Source: Acidimicrobiia bacterium (lineage in GTDB: Bacteria > Actinomycetota > Acidimicrobiia > Acidimicrobiales > Bin134). Taken from it: a DNA stretch of 64,000 nucleotides. How positions within the stretch are numbered: position 1 is the first letter of the stretch; every line of letters begins with the position of its first letter. Location: assembly GCA_022819825.1 (NCBI GenBank), contig JAJEGM010000012.1:38206-102205 (forward strand). The letters are read 5' to 3'. Below the pieces are notes generated by a model, which searched no databases, was not told the origin of the DNA, and saw nothing but the letters and a program-made list of their open reading frames with translations. A program made the translations under genes and the position numbers. Positions 6,951 through 15,975 of this stretch are shown here, in pieces.

Positions 6951-8381
6951 CTACCTCAGGGAGGAGAGATCGAATTCCCCGTCTTCCAGGCCCGGTAAGG
7001 TCAACTTGGACTTGCCCGTCTTCTTCTGCTGGCCGCCCGGCGGCGTCACACGACTGCCCTTTCGGCCCTTCTTGGGCTTCTTTCGGCCCGAACCGGGGCC
7101 TTTGCTCCCCATCCGCTTCATCATCCGCTGCACCTCGCTGAACTGCCGCAAGAGCTGGGAGACCTCCGAGGGGCGGGTACCTGAACCAGCGGCGATCCTC
7201 TGACGGCGTGAACCGTCGATCATCCGGGGCGCGGCCCGCTCCTCGGGGGTCATCGAGCAGATGATGGCTTCAACTTGGGCGATTCGATCATCCTCGATCT
7301 CGGCTTTGCGCAATTCCTGGGGCGCACCGGGAAGCATCCCTACCAGATTCTGGAGCGAGCCCATCTTCTTGAGCTGGCGCATCTGCTCCAAGAAGTCCTC
7401 CAGGGTGAACTCTCCCTCCAGCAGTTTGGCGGCAGCCGTCTCGGCTTCGGCCTCCTCATATACCTGTTCGGCCTTCTCGACCAGGGTGAGCACATCGCCC
7501 ATACCGAGAATCCGGCTGGCCACCCGGTCGGGATGGAACAGCTCGAACTCGTCGATCTTCTCGCCAGTGGAGGAGAAGGCGATGGGCCGGCCGACTACTT
7601 CCTTCACCGACAGCGCCGCACCGCCGCGAGCGTCGCCGTCCACTTTGGTGAGGATCACCCCGTCGAGCTCAAGAGCAGCGTGGAACGACTCGGCAGTAGC
7701 CACCGCGTCCTGGCCGGTCATGGCGTCGACCACGAGGAAGGTGTAGTGGGGATCGATGGCGTCGGATATCCGCCCGATCTGGTCCATCATCTCGTCATCG
7801 ATGGCCAGTCGACCGGCGGTGTCGCAGATCACCACGTCCCGGCTGGAAGCCACCGCCTCAGCCACACCCTGCCGGGCCACAGCAATCGGATCGGAGGGCT
7901 CGCTGTACACCGGAACCTCGATGGAAGCGCCCAGGGTGCGGAGCTGCTCAACCGCGGCAGGCCGCTGCAAGTCGGCCCCCACCAACATGGGGTTGCGGCC
8001 CTGCTGTTTGAACCAGGAGGCCAGTTTGGCTGCGTTGGTGGTCTTGCCCGAACCCTGAAGTCCGGCCAAGAGCACCACCGTGGGGGGTTTGGCCGGATGG
8101 GAGATCTCCAGCGTCTCACCACCCAAGGCAGCGATCAGCTCCTCATGGACGAACTTGATCACCTGCTGAACCGGGTTGAGGGCCTTGTGAACCTCGGCCC
8201 CCACGCACCGCTCGCGGACCCGGTCTTGGAAGCCGCGGACCACATGGAGGTTGACATCGGCGTCCAATAGAGCCAAACGGATCTCGCGCAGCACCTCGTC
8301 GACATCACTCTCCCGCAGGGTCCCCAGACCCCGCATGCGCTTGAAAATGCCCTCGAACCGGTTGCTCAGCGTGTCGAACAT
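6951..8381 (-). CDS. ffh: Signal recognition particle protein Ffh
   Basis: The SRP GTPase that binds signal sequences and 4.5S RNA and delivers ribosomes to FtsY. The N domain is followed by the G domain with GLQGSGKTTNAAKLA (G1), DLQRPAAVEQL, DTAGRL (G3) and TKVDGDARGGAAL (G4/G5). The M domain carries the RNA-binding SRRQRIAAGSGTRPSEV motif and ends in a basic, Gly-rich tail. 476 residues. A TAGTCT hexamer lies 9 bases before the ATG. The gap to rpsP (6813-6950) contains nothing I can name. Confidence 0.98.
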   Translation of the reverse strand: MFDTLSNRFEGIFKRMRGLGTLRESDVDEVLREIRLALLDADVNLHVVRGFQDRVRERCVGAEVHKALNPVQQVIKFVHEELIAALGGETLEISHPAKPPTVVLLAGLQGSGKTTNAAKLASWFKQQGRNPMLVGADLQRPAAVEQLRTLGASIEVPVYSEPSDPIAVARQGVAEAVASSRDVVICDTAGRLAIDDEMMDQIGRISDAIDPHYTFLVVDAMTGQDAVATAESFHAALELDGVILTKVDGDARGGAALSVKEVVGRPIAFSSTGEKIDEFELFHPDRVASRILGMGDVLTLVEKAEQVYEEAEAETAAAKLLEGEFTLEDFLEQMRQLKKMGSLQNLVGMLPGAPQELRKAEIEDDRIAQVEAIICSMTPEERAAPRMIDGSRRQRIAAGSGTRPSEVSQLLRQFSEVQRMMKRMGSKGPGSGRKKPKKGRKGSRVTPPGGQQKKTGKSKLTLPGLEDGEFDLSSLR

Positions 8382-8439
8382 GGGCTGCCCAGACTACGCG
8401 CTAGCAGTGCGGGTTAGACATCCGACGGGAGGGGAAGCG

Positions 8440-9327
8440 CTAGGAAAACAGGGCCTCGACAAACTCGTCGGCGTCGAATTCCACCAAATCGTCGATTCCC
8501 TCCCCCAGACCGACCAGCTTCACCGGGATCTCCAATTCGTCTTGAACCGCCAAGACGATGCCGCCCTTGGCTGACCCGTCGAGTTTGGTGAGCACCACGC
8601 CGGTCAGCTCAGCCGACTCGGTGAAGCGGCGAGCCTGGGCTAGACCGTTCTGGCCGGTGCTGGCGTCGATCACCAACAGCACCTCGGTAACCGTTCCCGG
8701 CCCCTTGCCGGCCACTCGGTAGATCTTGGACAGTTCCTCCATCAAGTTGGTGCGGGTGTGCAGACGGCCGGCTGTATCGGCCAGAACCAGCGGCACTCCG
8801 GCCGCCGAGGCGTGTTCGATGGCGTCAAAGATAACCGAGCTGGGATCAGCCCCCTCCGCTCCCCGCACCAGTTGAGCACCCGACCGGTCGGCCCACAGGC
8901 CTAGCTGCTCGGCGGCCGCCGCTCGGAACGTGTCGCCGGCGGCAAGCACCGCATTGCGACCGCTTTGTGCCTCTCGAGCTGCCAACTTGCCGATGGTTGT
9001 GGTCTTGCCCACTCCGTTCACTCCCACAAACAACCACACCGCGGGGCTGCCATCGGTGCCCAACTCGAGATCATGGCCCCCCAGGCTCTCGGCCATCTGG
9101 GCCTTGAGCAGGGCCACGAGCTCCTCAGGATCGGTGATCTTCTCGGCCTTGGCCTGCTCTTTCAGCCGATCCAGCAGTGCAGTGGTGGTGCCAACACCGG
9201 TGTCGGCCAGGATCAACGCGTCCTCCAGCTCCTCCCAAGTTTCGTCGTCTATCCCTCGGGAGACCACCGAAGTCAAGAATCCCGAAAAAGTCCCCCGAGC
9301 GGTGGTCAACCGATCCCGAAGTCCCAC
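8440..9327 (-). CDS. ftsY: Signal recognition particle receptor FtsY
   Basis: The membrane-associated SRP receptor GTPase. It has 295 residues and is a core NG-domain form without the long acidic A domain of E. coli FtsY. Motifs are GVNGVGKTTTIGKLA, GDTFRAAAAEQL, DTAGRLHTRTNLMEELSKI and TKLDGSAKGG. The GTG start at 9327 lies 8 bases after the HtrA stop with GAGGAG upstream. It sits directly upstream of ffh, so both SRP GTPases are probably co-expressed. Confidence 0.98.
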   Translation of the reverse strand: MGLRDRLTTARGTFSGFLTSVVSRGIDDETWEELEDALILADTGVGTTTALLDRLKEQAKAEKITDPEELVALLKAQMAESLGGHDLELGTDGSPAVWLFVGVNGVGKTTTIGKLAAREAQSGRNAVLAAGDTFRAAAAEQLGLWADRSGAQLVRGAEGADPSSVIFDAIEHASAAGVPLVLADTAGRLHTRTNLMEELSKIYRVAGKGPGTVTEVLLVIDASTGQNGLAQARRFTESAELTGVVLTKLDGSAKGGIVLAVQDELEIPVKLVGLGEGIDDLVEFDADEFVEALFS

Positions 9328-9335
9328 CCGTACCC

Positions 9336-10736
9336 TTACTCCTCGTCGGGCTCTTCGAAGGATGGCCGAGAGCCGATGACCACGGTGAGATTGATGTGCT
9401 CGCCGTCGCGGACCACCTCCAGCTCCACTTCCGTTCCCGGAACACGGAACTGAACCTTGGCCGCCAACTCGGTGAACGTTGAAACCACCTCACCGTCGAT
9501 CAGCACTATCAAATCCCCAGCCATCAACCCGGCTAGCTCGGCGGGAGTGTCGGGCGACACTTCCACCACCAGGGCACCCGGAAGGCCAATCTCCGGATCA
9601 GCTCCGTATACGCCCAGGTATCCCAGTTCGGTGCTCTCTCCGCTCAATATGCGCTGCGCGATGTTGAGGGCGATGTCAGAAGGGATGGCAAACCCCAACC
9701 CGATGTTCCCAAACGAACCGTCGGTCTGGATAAGCGTGTTCATTCCGATGACCTGACCGTTGCTATTGGCCAGGGCACCCCCTGAATTGCCCCGGTTTAT
9801 GGGTGCATCGGTCTGGATCATCTCCACAAAGGCACTGTCGCCGGTTCCCTCTCTCACCGCTCGCCCCACCGCGCTCACGATCCCGGAAGTCACCGATTGC
9901 TGCAACCCGAACGGGCTTCCCACTGCCACGGCCAACTGTCCCACTTCGACGGTTGACCGGTCGGCAAAGACCGCGGGCGTCAGCGTCATGTCGGTATCGA
10001 CCCTCACCAAACCCACATCAATGGCCGGTGCTGTGCCCACTACCACGCCCTCCGCCCGGACCCCGTCGGCAAATTGAACTCTCACCATCTCGGCCTCACC
10101 GAGAACGTGGGCGTTGGTGAGAATGAGGCCGGACGCGTCGTAGATGATCCCCGAGCCCTGTCCGTAAGTCGGAGCATCCTCGGGGATCTCCGACTCAAGG
10201 TCAGGGCTATCCGGGTTCAGATCAGGAGGCGCTGGGGATTCTTGATCCAATGCATCCACGTTCACCTCAATGAGCACTACCGAGGGAATGACAGCACGGG
10301 CCACCGCCACCACCGGATCGCCGAGCACCAAAGGAGCCTCCGATTGGCCCGAGTCAGAGGGTTCGCCGGACGACGGCGAGTCGGAGGGTGCCACGACCAT
10401 CGGTGTCTGAAGCGGTGGCGATTCCTGTGGTGAGGCACTCACCACCTGCGGCCCGGAGACCACCACGATCTCAGGAGGAGGGGCATCCTGATTGAAGAAG
10501 ACGCTGCCGACACCGATCCCGATGCCCACCAGCCCAAGTACGGCCAAGACCACCGACGTCACCAGCATGACCACTGCGGGATTGCGGGGTTGGCTCGACC
10601 GATCTCCTGTCGGCCCCCAAGACACCACCTCCACGGTGCGGGGGGTTGGCAAGTTTCTGGGCTGCTCGGCTGGGCCTTCCAGTTCCCACCCCAAGGGATC
10701 CCACTCCGACCGGGGATCGTCGGGCTCGTTGCTCAT
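9336..10736 (-). CDS. Membrane-anchored HtrA/DegP-type serine protease with PDZ domain
   Basis: A 466-residue envelope protease for quality control or regulated proteolysis. A cytoplasmic N-terminus of about 50 residues precedes one membrane helix (about residues 53-81) and a Pro/Ser-rich linker. The trypsin-like domain shows the triad in LTNAHVLGEAE (His), AIDVGLVRVD (Asp) and INRGNSGGAL (Ser). A C-terminal PDZ domain begins near residue 375 and includes LAGLMAGDLIVLIDGE. It is inserted between smc and ftsY, which are often adjacent in actinobacteria. The start region lies inside a 35-bp tandem duplication. Confidence 0.93.
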   Translation of the reverse strand: MSNEPDDPRSEWDPLGWELEGPAEQPRNLPTPRTVEVVSWGPTGDRSSQPRNPAVVMLVTSVVLAVLGLVGIGIGVGSVFFNQDAPPPEIVVVSGPQVVSASPQESPPLQTPMVVAPSDSPSSGEPSDSGQSEAPLVLGDPVVAVARAVIPSVVLIEVNVDALDQESPAPPDLNPDSPDLESEIPEDAPTYGQGSGIIYDASGLILTNAHVLGEAEMVRVQFADGVRAEGVVVGTAPAIDVGLVRVDTDMTLTPAVFADRSTVEVGQLAVAVGSPFGLQQSVTSGIVSAVGRAVREGTGDSAFVEMIQTDAPINRGNSGGALANSNGQVIGMNTLIQTDGSFGNIGLGFAIPSDIALNIAQRILSGESTELGYLGVYGADPEIGLPGALVVEVSPDTPAELAGLMAGDLIVLIDGEVVSTFTELAAKVQFRVPGTEVELEVVRDGEHINLTVVIGSRPSFEEPDEE

Positions 10737-10792
10737 TTTGTGTGGTGAGTTTCCAGCGGCTCGTTACTCATCTTGAGTGGTGAGTCCTCAGC
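10723..10792 (-). repeat. 35-bp imperfect tandem duplication at the smc/htrA junction
   Basis: Two adjacent 35-base copies (10723-10757 and 10758-10792) match at 29 of 35 positions. One copy contains the htrA start codon, the other the smc stop. The upstream copy also carries an ATG-AGT-AAC-GAG like the real start. Being 35 bases away it is out of frame and gives a 12-codon ORF (10771 down) whose TGA overlaps the htrA ATG as ATGA. Confidence 0.85.
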
Positions 10793-13700
10793 CTTGTTCG
10801 AGAAGTACCTTCGATTGTGAGGCTACCACCACTTTTTCGGAAAGCACCTTCGAGCTGCCCCCCGGCTTCATGGAAACGCCGTAGAGGCAATCGGCCGCTT
10901 CCATCGTGCGCTTTTGGTGGCTGACTATCAGCAACTGGGCATCTGCTCGGAACTCGTCGATGAGCTGAAGGAAGCGGTGCAGATTGACATCATCAAGAGC
11001 CGCCTCCACTTCGTCCATGACATAGAACGGCGAAGGACGGCTGCGGAACACCGCGAACAGAAAGGCCAGCGCGGTAAGCGAGCGCTCCCCTCCCGAAAGC
11101 AGGCTCAGGCGGCGGATGTTCTTGCCCGACGGTCGGGCCTCGATCTCCACCCCGGTGTCCAGCAGGGCGTCGGGCTGGGTGAGCCGCAGCTTGCCCTCGC
11201 CGCCGGGAAACAGCGTCTGGAACAGTTCGGAGAAGTTGCGCTCCACATCGGCATAGGCCGACGAGAACACGCTGACGATCTCCTCGTCGATCTTGCGAAT
11301 GATCTTGCGGAGCTCTCGACGGCTTTGTCGAATATCGTCAATCTGGCCCTGGGTGAACTCATAGCGCTCCGAGAGTGCCTCGTATTCTTCCAGCGCCAAC
11401 GGGTTCACAGGCCCCATAATGCGCAGCTCCTGCTCCAGAGCCCTGATCCGGTCGGAGGGAGCAACGCCCGGCTCCAAGGGAGGGCATTCCGCAGCCACAG
11501 CCTCGCCGGGTTCGCAGTCCAGCTCCCGGCGACAGCGGTCGACCGCCGCCTCCAGCCTGATCCCCGCCTCGGCCAACTCAATCTCGGCGCTGCGGTCCCG
11601 TTCTTGGCACTGTCCCAGCCGAGCCTCGGCCTGAGCCCGCTGGCTTCGCAGATCCTGAAGCCTTTGGGCCGCGGCCCGAGCTGCCTCTGATTCCTGCGCC
11701 CTTCGGCGGCGAAGGTCTTCAAGCTGGTGGTCTGCCTCTTGGACCCTCCGAGCCAATAGGTCTGTGAGTAGGTCGACGACAGCTAGCCGCAAGTCGACGG
11801 CCTCCCGTCGAGATGCAACTTCGGCGCGAGCTTGAGCCATCTCGCTCAACCGCCGCTCAATGTCATCTCGCTGTGTCGATAGCAGGCGGCGGCGCTCTTC
11901 CAACCCTGCGGCCCGTATTCGGTAGTCGGAGCGAAGGGTGCTCACGGTCTGGGACTTGTGAGACAACTCATCGCGTTCTCGGTTCATGCTCTCCACACGC
12001 GCCTGATGCTCGGCGATCCTGGCCTCGTGTTCGGGCAGTTCCTCTTGCAGCTCGCCAGCCCGACGCTGATCCTCGGCGATCCTGGCATCCAGTTCTCCAC
12101 GTCGGGGGCCGAACGCAGCAATTCCCACTTCCACGTCGCGCAGCTCCCGTTCCACCGCGGCGGCTCGCCCCCGGGCAGTCTCCAGAGCCTCCGACTGGAT
12201 CGATGCCGTCTGCCGAGCCTGGGCCGCTCGCTCCTCGGCCTCCTCTCGCCGGCGGTCGACAATCGCAAGATCTTGCTTGGCAGCGTCCTCTGCTTCAGAT
12301 GCCCGCGCCAATGCCTGCTCGGCTTCTTCCAGCAAACCTCTGGTGGCCCCTGAGCGCCGAACTCCCACTCGCCATCCCGACGGGGAGAACCGGTCGCCCC
12401 GGCGGGTTACTACCACCGCGGAGGGATCGGCGACTGCCGCCGCAGCCGCCTGCTCACTGCTCTCCACCACCCCAACCGAGCCAACCAAGGCGTCGAGCAG
12501 CTGGTCCATGCCCGCTACCGAGGAATGCACGTGGGAGCGCAGAGGAACACCGACCGCCGGGGTCGCCGCGGCTGGACCCGATCCGCTCAGGGCCAAGACC
12601 GCCCCGCTCACATTGTCTGCTTCCAGGGTGGCTATGGCTCGCATGGCGACCTCGGTATCGGTGGCAACCACCGCGGCCACCGCTTCGCCCGCCGCAGCTT
12701 CAAAGGCCGCCTCCCACCCCCGATCGATGTCGACAACCTCGAGTAGCGTGCCCACCACACCATCGATGCCGGCCAGACGCTGGGCACCAGACTGATCGCG
12801 CGCCTCGTCCAAGGCGAGGGAGAGGGCTTCCCGCCGTGCCTCCCACGCATGGCGTTCGCCAACCGCTTCGGCGAGCACGGCTCTCTGATGCTCGCTCGCC
12901 GCTCGGGCCTCGTCTACCAACCGATCGGCACCGTCGAGCTCGTGTCGCTGGGACTGCTCAGCCTCTTCCATGCTCGTGGCCTCAGCCCAGCTTCGGTCCA
13001 GCTCCTCCACCAATGCCTGTTGACGTCCTTCCAACTCCTCAAGGTTCCGGCCCAGGCGGTCTGATTCCGCTTGATCCCGTTGGATCGACGCCTCCAAGAT
13101 TCTCAACTCGCCTTTGATCCGAGGGGCATCCGGTGCCGATAACGGCAGGTTCTGGTCGCCCCACCGCTCGTCGAACAACAGACGAAGCTGTTCCAACTGC
13201 TGTTCGGCATCGGCCACAACGGCCTCATCGGGTGCCAATGCCGTCGCGGCGTCCTCAACTTCGCGCAGCTCTCTGCCCAGTCGGTTTGACTCGGCCTCCA
13301 ATGTGGCCACCACATCCTCGTCCACGCCGGCATTTCGCTCCCGCTGCAAGCGCAGGCGGCGCTCCGACATCAGCGCCTCCATCCCTCGAAGCCGTTCGGT
13401 GAGCCCCTCGAAGCGCATCAGCGCGTCGCTGATGTCCTGCCCGTCAGTCGCTGACAATTGAGCTTCGGCCGCGGCCAAGTCTCGGTCTACGGCCTCCACC
13501 TGGACCGCCAGTTGCTCCATCTCGCGGCGATCGGCCGCCTGGTCCTGAGTCAGCTGGCGAACCCGCCGGCGAAGCTGGTCGATCTCCTGTCCCGCAAGAT
13601 GGCGACGAAGACCGCCCAGTTCTGCCAGAAGGCCGCCGTGCCGCCGGGCCGCCTCGGCTTGACGCTCCAATGGCCGCAACTGGCGTCGAATCTCCCGCAC

Positions 13701-14282
13701 CACATCGGATAGCCGGGTGAGGTTGGCCTCAGACGCGGCTAGCCGCCGTTCCGACTTCTCCTTGCGGCGGCGATACTTCAACACGCCCGCGGCCTCCTCG
13801 ATGACGGCCCGACGGTCTTCAGGCCGGGCGCTCAGAACCCCTTCGATCTGGCGCTGGGAGACGATCACATGCTGCTGGCGGCCAACGCCGGAGTCGCTCA
13901 GCAGTTCCTGAATGTCGAGCAGCCGACAGGGAACTCCGTTGATGGCATACGTGCTGTCCCCACTCCGGAACAGCGTCCGAGTGATGGTGACCTCTTCGAA
14001 TTCGATAGGCAGCAGACGCGAAGAGTTGTCGATGCTCAGCGACACTTCCGCCCGACCCAACGCCGCTCGAGAGGTAGTTCCCGCGAAGATGACGTCTTCC
14101 ATCTTGGCCGAGCGCACCGACGTCGGGGCTTGGGCCCCCAGAGTCCAGGCCACCGCGTCGACCACGTTGGACTTGCCGCTGCCGTTGGGCCCGACGATTA
14201 CCGTCACGCCGGGCTCGAATACCAGCGTGGTCGGATCGGCGAAAGACTTGAACCCCTTGAGCGTCAGCGCCTTCAAGAACAC
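10788..14282 (-). CDS. smc: Chromosome segregation protein SMC
   Basis: The condensin ATPase that, with ScpA and ScpB, compacts and separates chromosomes. 1164 residues. The N-terminal head has Walker A GPNGSGKSNVVDAVAW and the Q-loop region. Long Arg/Glu-rich coiled coils flank a hinge at about residues 500-640, and the C-terminal head has the signature LSGGERSLTALAF and Walker B PFYVMDEVEAALDD. The start is GTG at 14282 with a TAGGGT hexamer 7 bases upstream. mutM and rnc precede it on the same strand. scpA and scpB are not in the window. Confidence 0.98.
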   Translation of the reverse strand: MFLKALTLKGFKSFADPTTLVFEPGVTVIVGPNGSGKSNVVDAVAWTLGAQAPTSVRSAKMEDVIFAGTTSRAALGRAEVSLSIDNSSRLLPIEFEEVTITRTLFRSGDSTYAINGVPCRLLDIQELLSDSGVGRQQHVIVSQRQIEGVLSARPEDRRAVIEEAAGVLKYRRRKEKSERRLAASEANLTRLSDVVREIRRQLRPLERQAEAARRHGGLLAELGGLRRHLAGQEIDQLRRRVRQLTQDQAADRREMEQLAVQVEAVDRDLAAAEAQLSATDGQDISDALMRFEGLTERLRGMEALMSERRLRLQRERNAGVDEDVVATLEAESNRLGRELREVEDAATALAPDEAVVADAEQQLEQLRLLFDERWGDQNLPLSAPDAPRIKGELRILEASIQRDQAESDRLGRNLEELEGRQQALVEELDRSWAEATSMEEAEQSQRHELDGADRLVDEARAASEHQRAVLAEAVGERHAWEARREALSLALDEARDQSGAQRLAGIDGVVGTLLEVVDIDRGWEAAFEAAAGEAVAAVVATDTEVAMRAIATLEADNVSGAVLALSGSGPAAATPAVGVPLRSHVHSSVAGMDQLLDALVGSVGVVESSEQAAAAAVADPSAVVVTRRGDRFSPSGWRVGVRRSGATRGLLEEAEQALARASEAEDAAKQDLAIVDRRREEAEERAAQARQTASIQSEALETARGRAAAVERELRDVEVGIAAFGPRRGELDARIAEDQRRAGELQEELPEHEARIAEHQARVESMNRERDELSHKSQTVSTLRSDYRIRAAGLEERRRLLSTQRDDIERRLSEMAQARAEVASRREAVDLRLAVVDLLTDLLARRVQEADHQLEDLRRRRAQESEAARAAAQRLQDLRSQRAQAEARLGQCQERDRSAEIELAEAGIRLEAAVDRCRRELDCEPGEAVAAECPPLEPGVAPSDRIRALEQELRIMGPVNPLALEEYEALSERYEFTQGQIDDIRQSRRELRKIIRKIDEEIVSVFSSAYADVERNFSELFQTLFPGGEGKLRLTQPDALLDTGVEIEARPSGKNIRRLSLLSGGERSLTALAFLFAVFRSRPSPFYVMDEVEAALDDVNLHRFLQLIDEFRADAQLLIVSHQKRTMEAADCLYGVSMKPGGSSKVLSEKVVVASQSKVLLEQG

Positions 14283-14289
14283 CTAATCG

Positions 14290-14295
14290 ACCCTA
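14290..14295 (-). promoter_or_regulatory. Putative leaderless -10 box of smc
   Basis: TAGGGT on the minus strand, 7 bases before the GTG of smc, in the 72-base gap after mutM. No good ribosome binding site precedes the GTG. Confidence 0.4.
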
Positions 14296-14354
14296 CCCAG
14301 CCCAAGGGCGCGATTTGTGGAACTACGCCGAGTTGGCTGAATGGAGGCGGCGGG

Positions 14355-15200
14355 TCAGATCTGGCACTGCTCGCAGTAGTACGTCCACCGGCGGCGGAAG
14401 CGGTACTTCTGGATCGGGCGATGACAGCGGGGGCAAGGCCGTCCGCCCTTGCCGGCCTGCTTGAACACGTTGAGGTACTCCTCGTAGCCGCCCGGCTTTC
14501 CGTGTACGTCCACGTAGAAGCCATCCTCCAAAGTCGCGCCCCGGTGTTTGGCCGCATCGTGCAAGGTTTCCACCATCGCCCGGTGCAATCGCCTGACCTC
14601 TTGAGGTCCCAAGGAGTTCGGCAGGCGGTCGAACCGCAAACCAGCTGCGAACAAGATCTCGTCTGAGTACATCTCACCCAGTCCAACCACCACGCGGTCA
14701 TCGGTCAGCACGGCTTTCAGCTTGGCGTCTTGGGCCAAAAGGATCTCGCCGAACATCCGCCACGGCACCGGCTGTTCGAGGGGATCAATCCCCAGTCCCC
14801 CCAATTCGGGGACTTCCTCAATCAGCTTTTCGGCATTGGCCAAGAACAGGGTGGCATCGCCAGTTCCGTCTACCAGTCGAAGCTGCCCGCTCTTGGTGAA
14901 GGTGATCGCCACCGCGGTATTGGGCTCAATGCTGTCTCGGTTGGCGTGGCGTCGGAGCTGGCCTCCACTGCCCAGATGAGCAACCACCACATCCTCGCCG
15001 TCCAGACCCATAATCAAGTACAGCCCCCGACGGCGGACATTGGTGATCTTCATCTTCTCCAGCCGGGCCGCAAGCTTCTTTGCCCCTCCGGACCGCTTGG
15101 CGTGCCCGGTTTCGAAGACCTCCACAGACTTGATGCGAAGACCAGACAGTTCTCTGTCCAGGTCGCGGCGAATGGTCTCGATTTCGGGTAGTGCGATCAT
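14355..15200 (-). CDS. mutM: MutM/Fpg-family protein lacking the catalytic residues
   Basis: A 281-residue member of the Fpg/Nei DNA glycosylase family by full-length similarity: ALPEIETIRRDL at the N-terminus, a helix-two-turn-helix region VVGLGEMYSDEILFAAG, and a C-terminal zinc finger (CPRC...CEQC) with its Arg kept. The start ATG at 15200 has GAGGAG 8 bases upstream, so it is secure. The N-terminus reads MIALPE instead of MPELPE: the Pro nucleophile and following Glu are absent. The active-site Lys (RRAKYL in E. coli) is Leu here (RRGLYL), and the Asn of VGNIY, the intercalating Met and the DPRRFG loop are also replaced. Position between smc and rnc is that of actinobacterial fpg. It may bind DNA without excising 8-oxoguanine. 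Confidence 0.9.
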   Translation of the reverse strand: MIALPEIETIRRDLDRELSGLRIKSVEVFETGHAKRSGGAKKLAARLEKMKITNVRRRGLYLIMGLDGEDVVVAHLGSGGQLRRHANRDSIEPNTAVAITFTKSGQLRLVDGTGDATLFLANAEKLIEEVPELGGLGIDPLEQPVPWRMFGEILLAQDAKLKAVLTDDRVVVGLGEMYSDEILFAAGLRFDRLPNSLGPQEVRRLHRAMVETLHDAAKHRGATLEDGFYVDVHGKPGGYEEYLNVFKQAGKGGRPCPRCHRPIQKYRFRRRWTYYCEQCQI

Positions 15201-15252
15201 CGGATCACTCCTCGTAGTCCTTCTCCTTCTACCACTTCTGCTCCTGCCGAGA

Positions 15253-15975
15253 TCACGGGGCTGCTCCAGAGACAGCGGCCACTTCATCATGGTCCAGGGT
15301 TTGCCAGGCCGAGGCAGCAGCGGCCTGCTCGGCTTGCTTTTTGGACCGACCTCGGCCTCGACCTCGTTCTTCGCCGCCCACATGCACAACGGCGAGGAAC
15401 TGCTTGGCATGGTCGGGGCCCTTCTCCGTCAGGCGGTACTCCGGGGCATTTTGGCCGCTGCGGGCGCAGTACTCCTGCAACCTCGTCTTGAAATCCCTGA
15501 TGCCCGGGCGTTCGGATGCCGCGGCGATGCGATCATCCAGCCATTCCCGAACCAACTCGATCAGTCTCTCCCACGGGGCGTCCAGATAGACCGCGCCGAT
15601 CACCGCTTCCATGGCATCGGAGAGGATTGACAGCTTTTCCCGCCCCCCGGACGCCTCTTCACCGCGACCCAGGCGGAGGGCCTTTCCCAACTGCAACTCG
15701 ACCGCGAGATCGGCCAAGGCTTCGGCTCGGACCACCTCGGCTCGCAACGGTGCCAGTTGGCCTTCGGCCATTTCGGGGTAGGCGGTGTAAATGTGGTCGG
15801 TTACCACCAAAGCCAAAACGGCATCACCCAAGAACTCCAGACGCTCGTTGGAAGAAGTCCCGGCATGGTCGGCACACCAGGATCGGTGGGTCAGCGCCTC
15901 GACGAGCAAGCTGGGCTGGGCGAATTGGTAGCCGAGGCGATCGGCTAGAGCAGCGATGTCGGATTCAGCGGTCAG
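15253..15975 (-). CDS. rnc: Ribonuclease III (probable CTG start)
   Basis: RNase III cleaves double-stranded RNA in rRNA and mRNA processing. The nuclease domain has NERLEFLGDAVLALVV with the metal-binding Glu and Asp, and a double-stranded RNA-binding domain follows at about residues 170-235 of the long form. The nearest standard start is a TTG at 15909, but this would cut off LADRLGYQFAQPSLLVEAL, which is the normal N-terminus of the family. The reading frame stays open upstream with no ATG, GTG or TTG until the acpP stop. A CTG at 15975 forms CTGA with that stop, giving 240 residues. I chose it on homology and on the repeated use of NTGA overlaps in this genome. Confidence 0.92.
   Translation of the reverse strand: MTAESDIAALADRLGYQFAQPSLLVEALTHRSWCADHAGTSSNERLEFLGDAVLALVVTDHIYTAYPEMAEGQLAPLRAEVVRAEALADLAVELQLGKALRLGRGEEASGGREKLSILSDAMEAVIGAVYLDAPWERLIELVREWLDDRIAAASERPGIRDFKTRLQEYCARSGQNAPEYRLTEKGPDHAKQFLAVVHVGGEERGRGRGRSKKQAEQAAAASAWQTLDHDEVAAVSGAAP

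Noticed and set aside
11813..13117. Long plus-strand open frame (434 codons) opposite smc
   Set aside because: It is the antisense shadow of the smc coiled coil, Pro/Arg-rich with no domain; the GC-rich third positions of smc keep it open.
15201..15410. Longer MutM reading starting at 15410
   Set aside because: The added 70 residues are antisense-like and overlap rnc; GAGGAG before ATG 15200 fixes the start.
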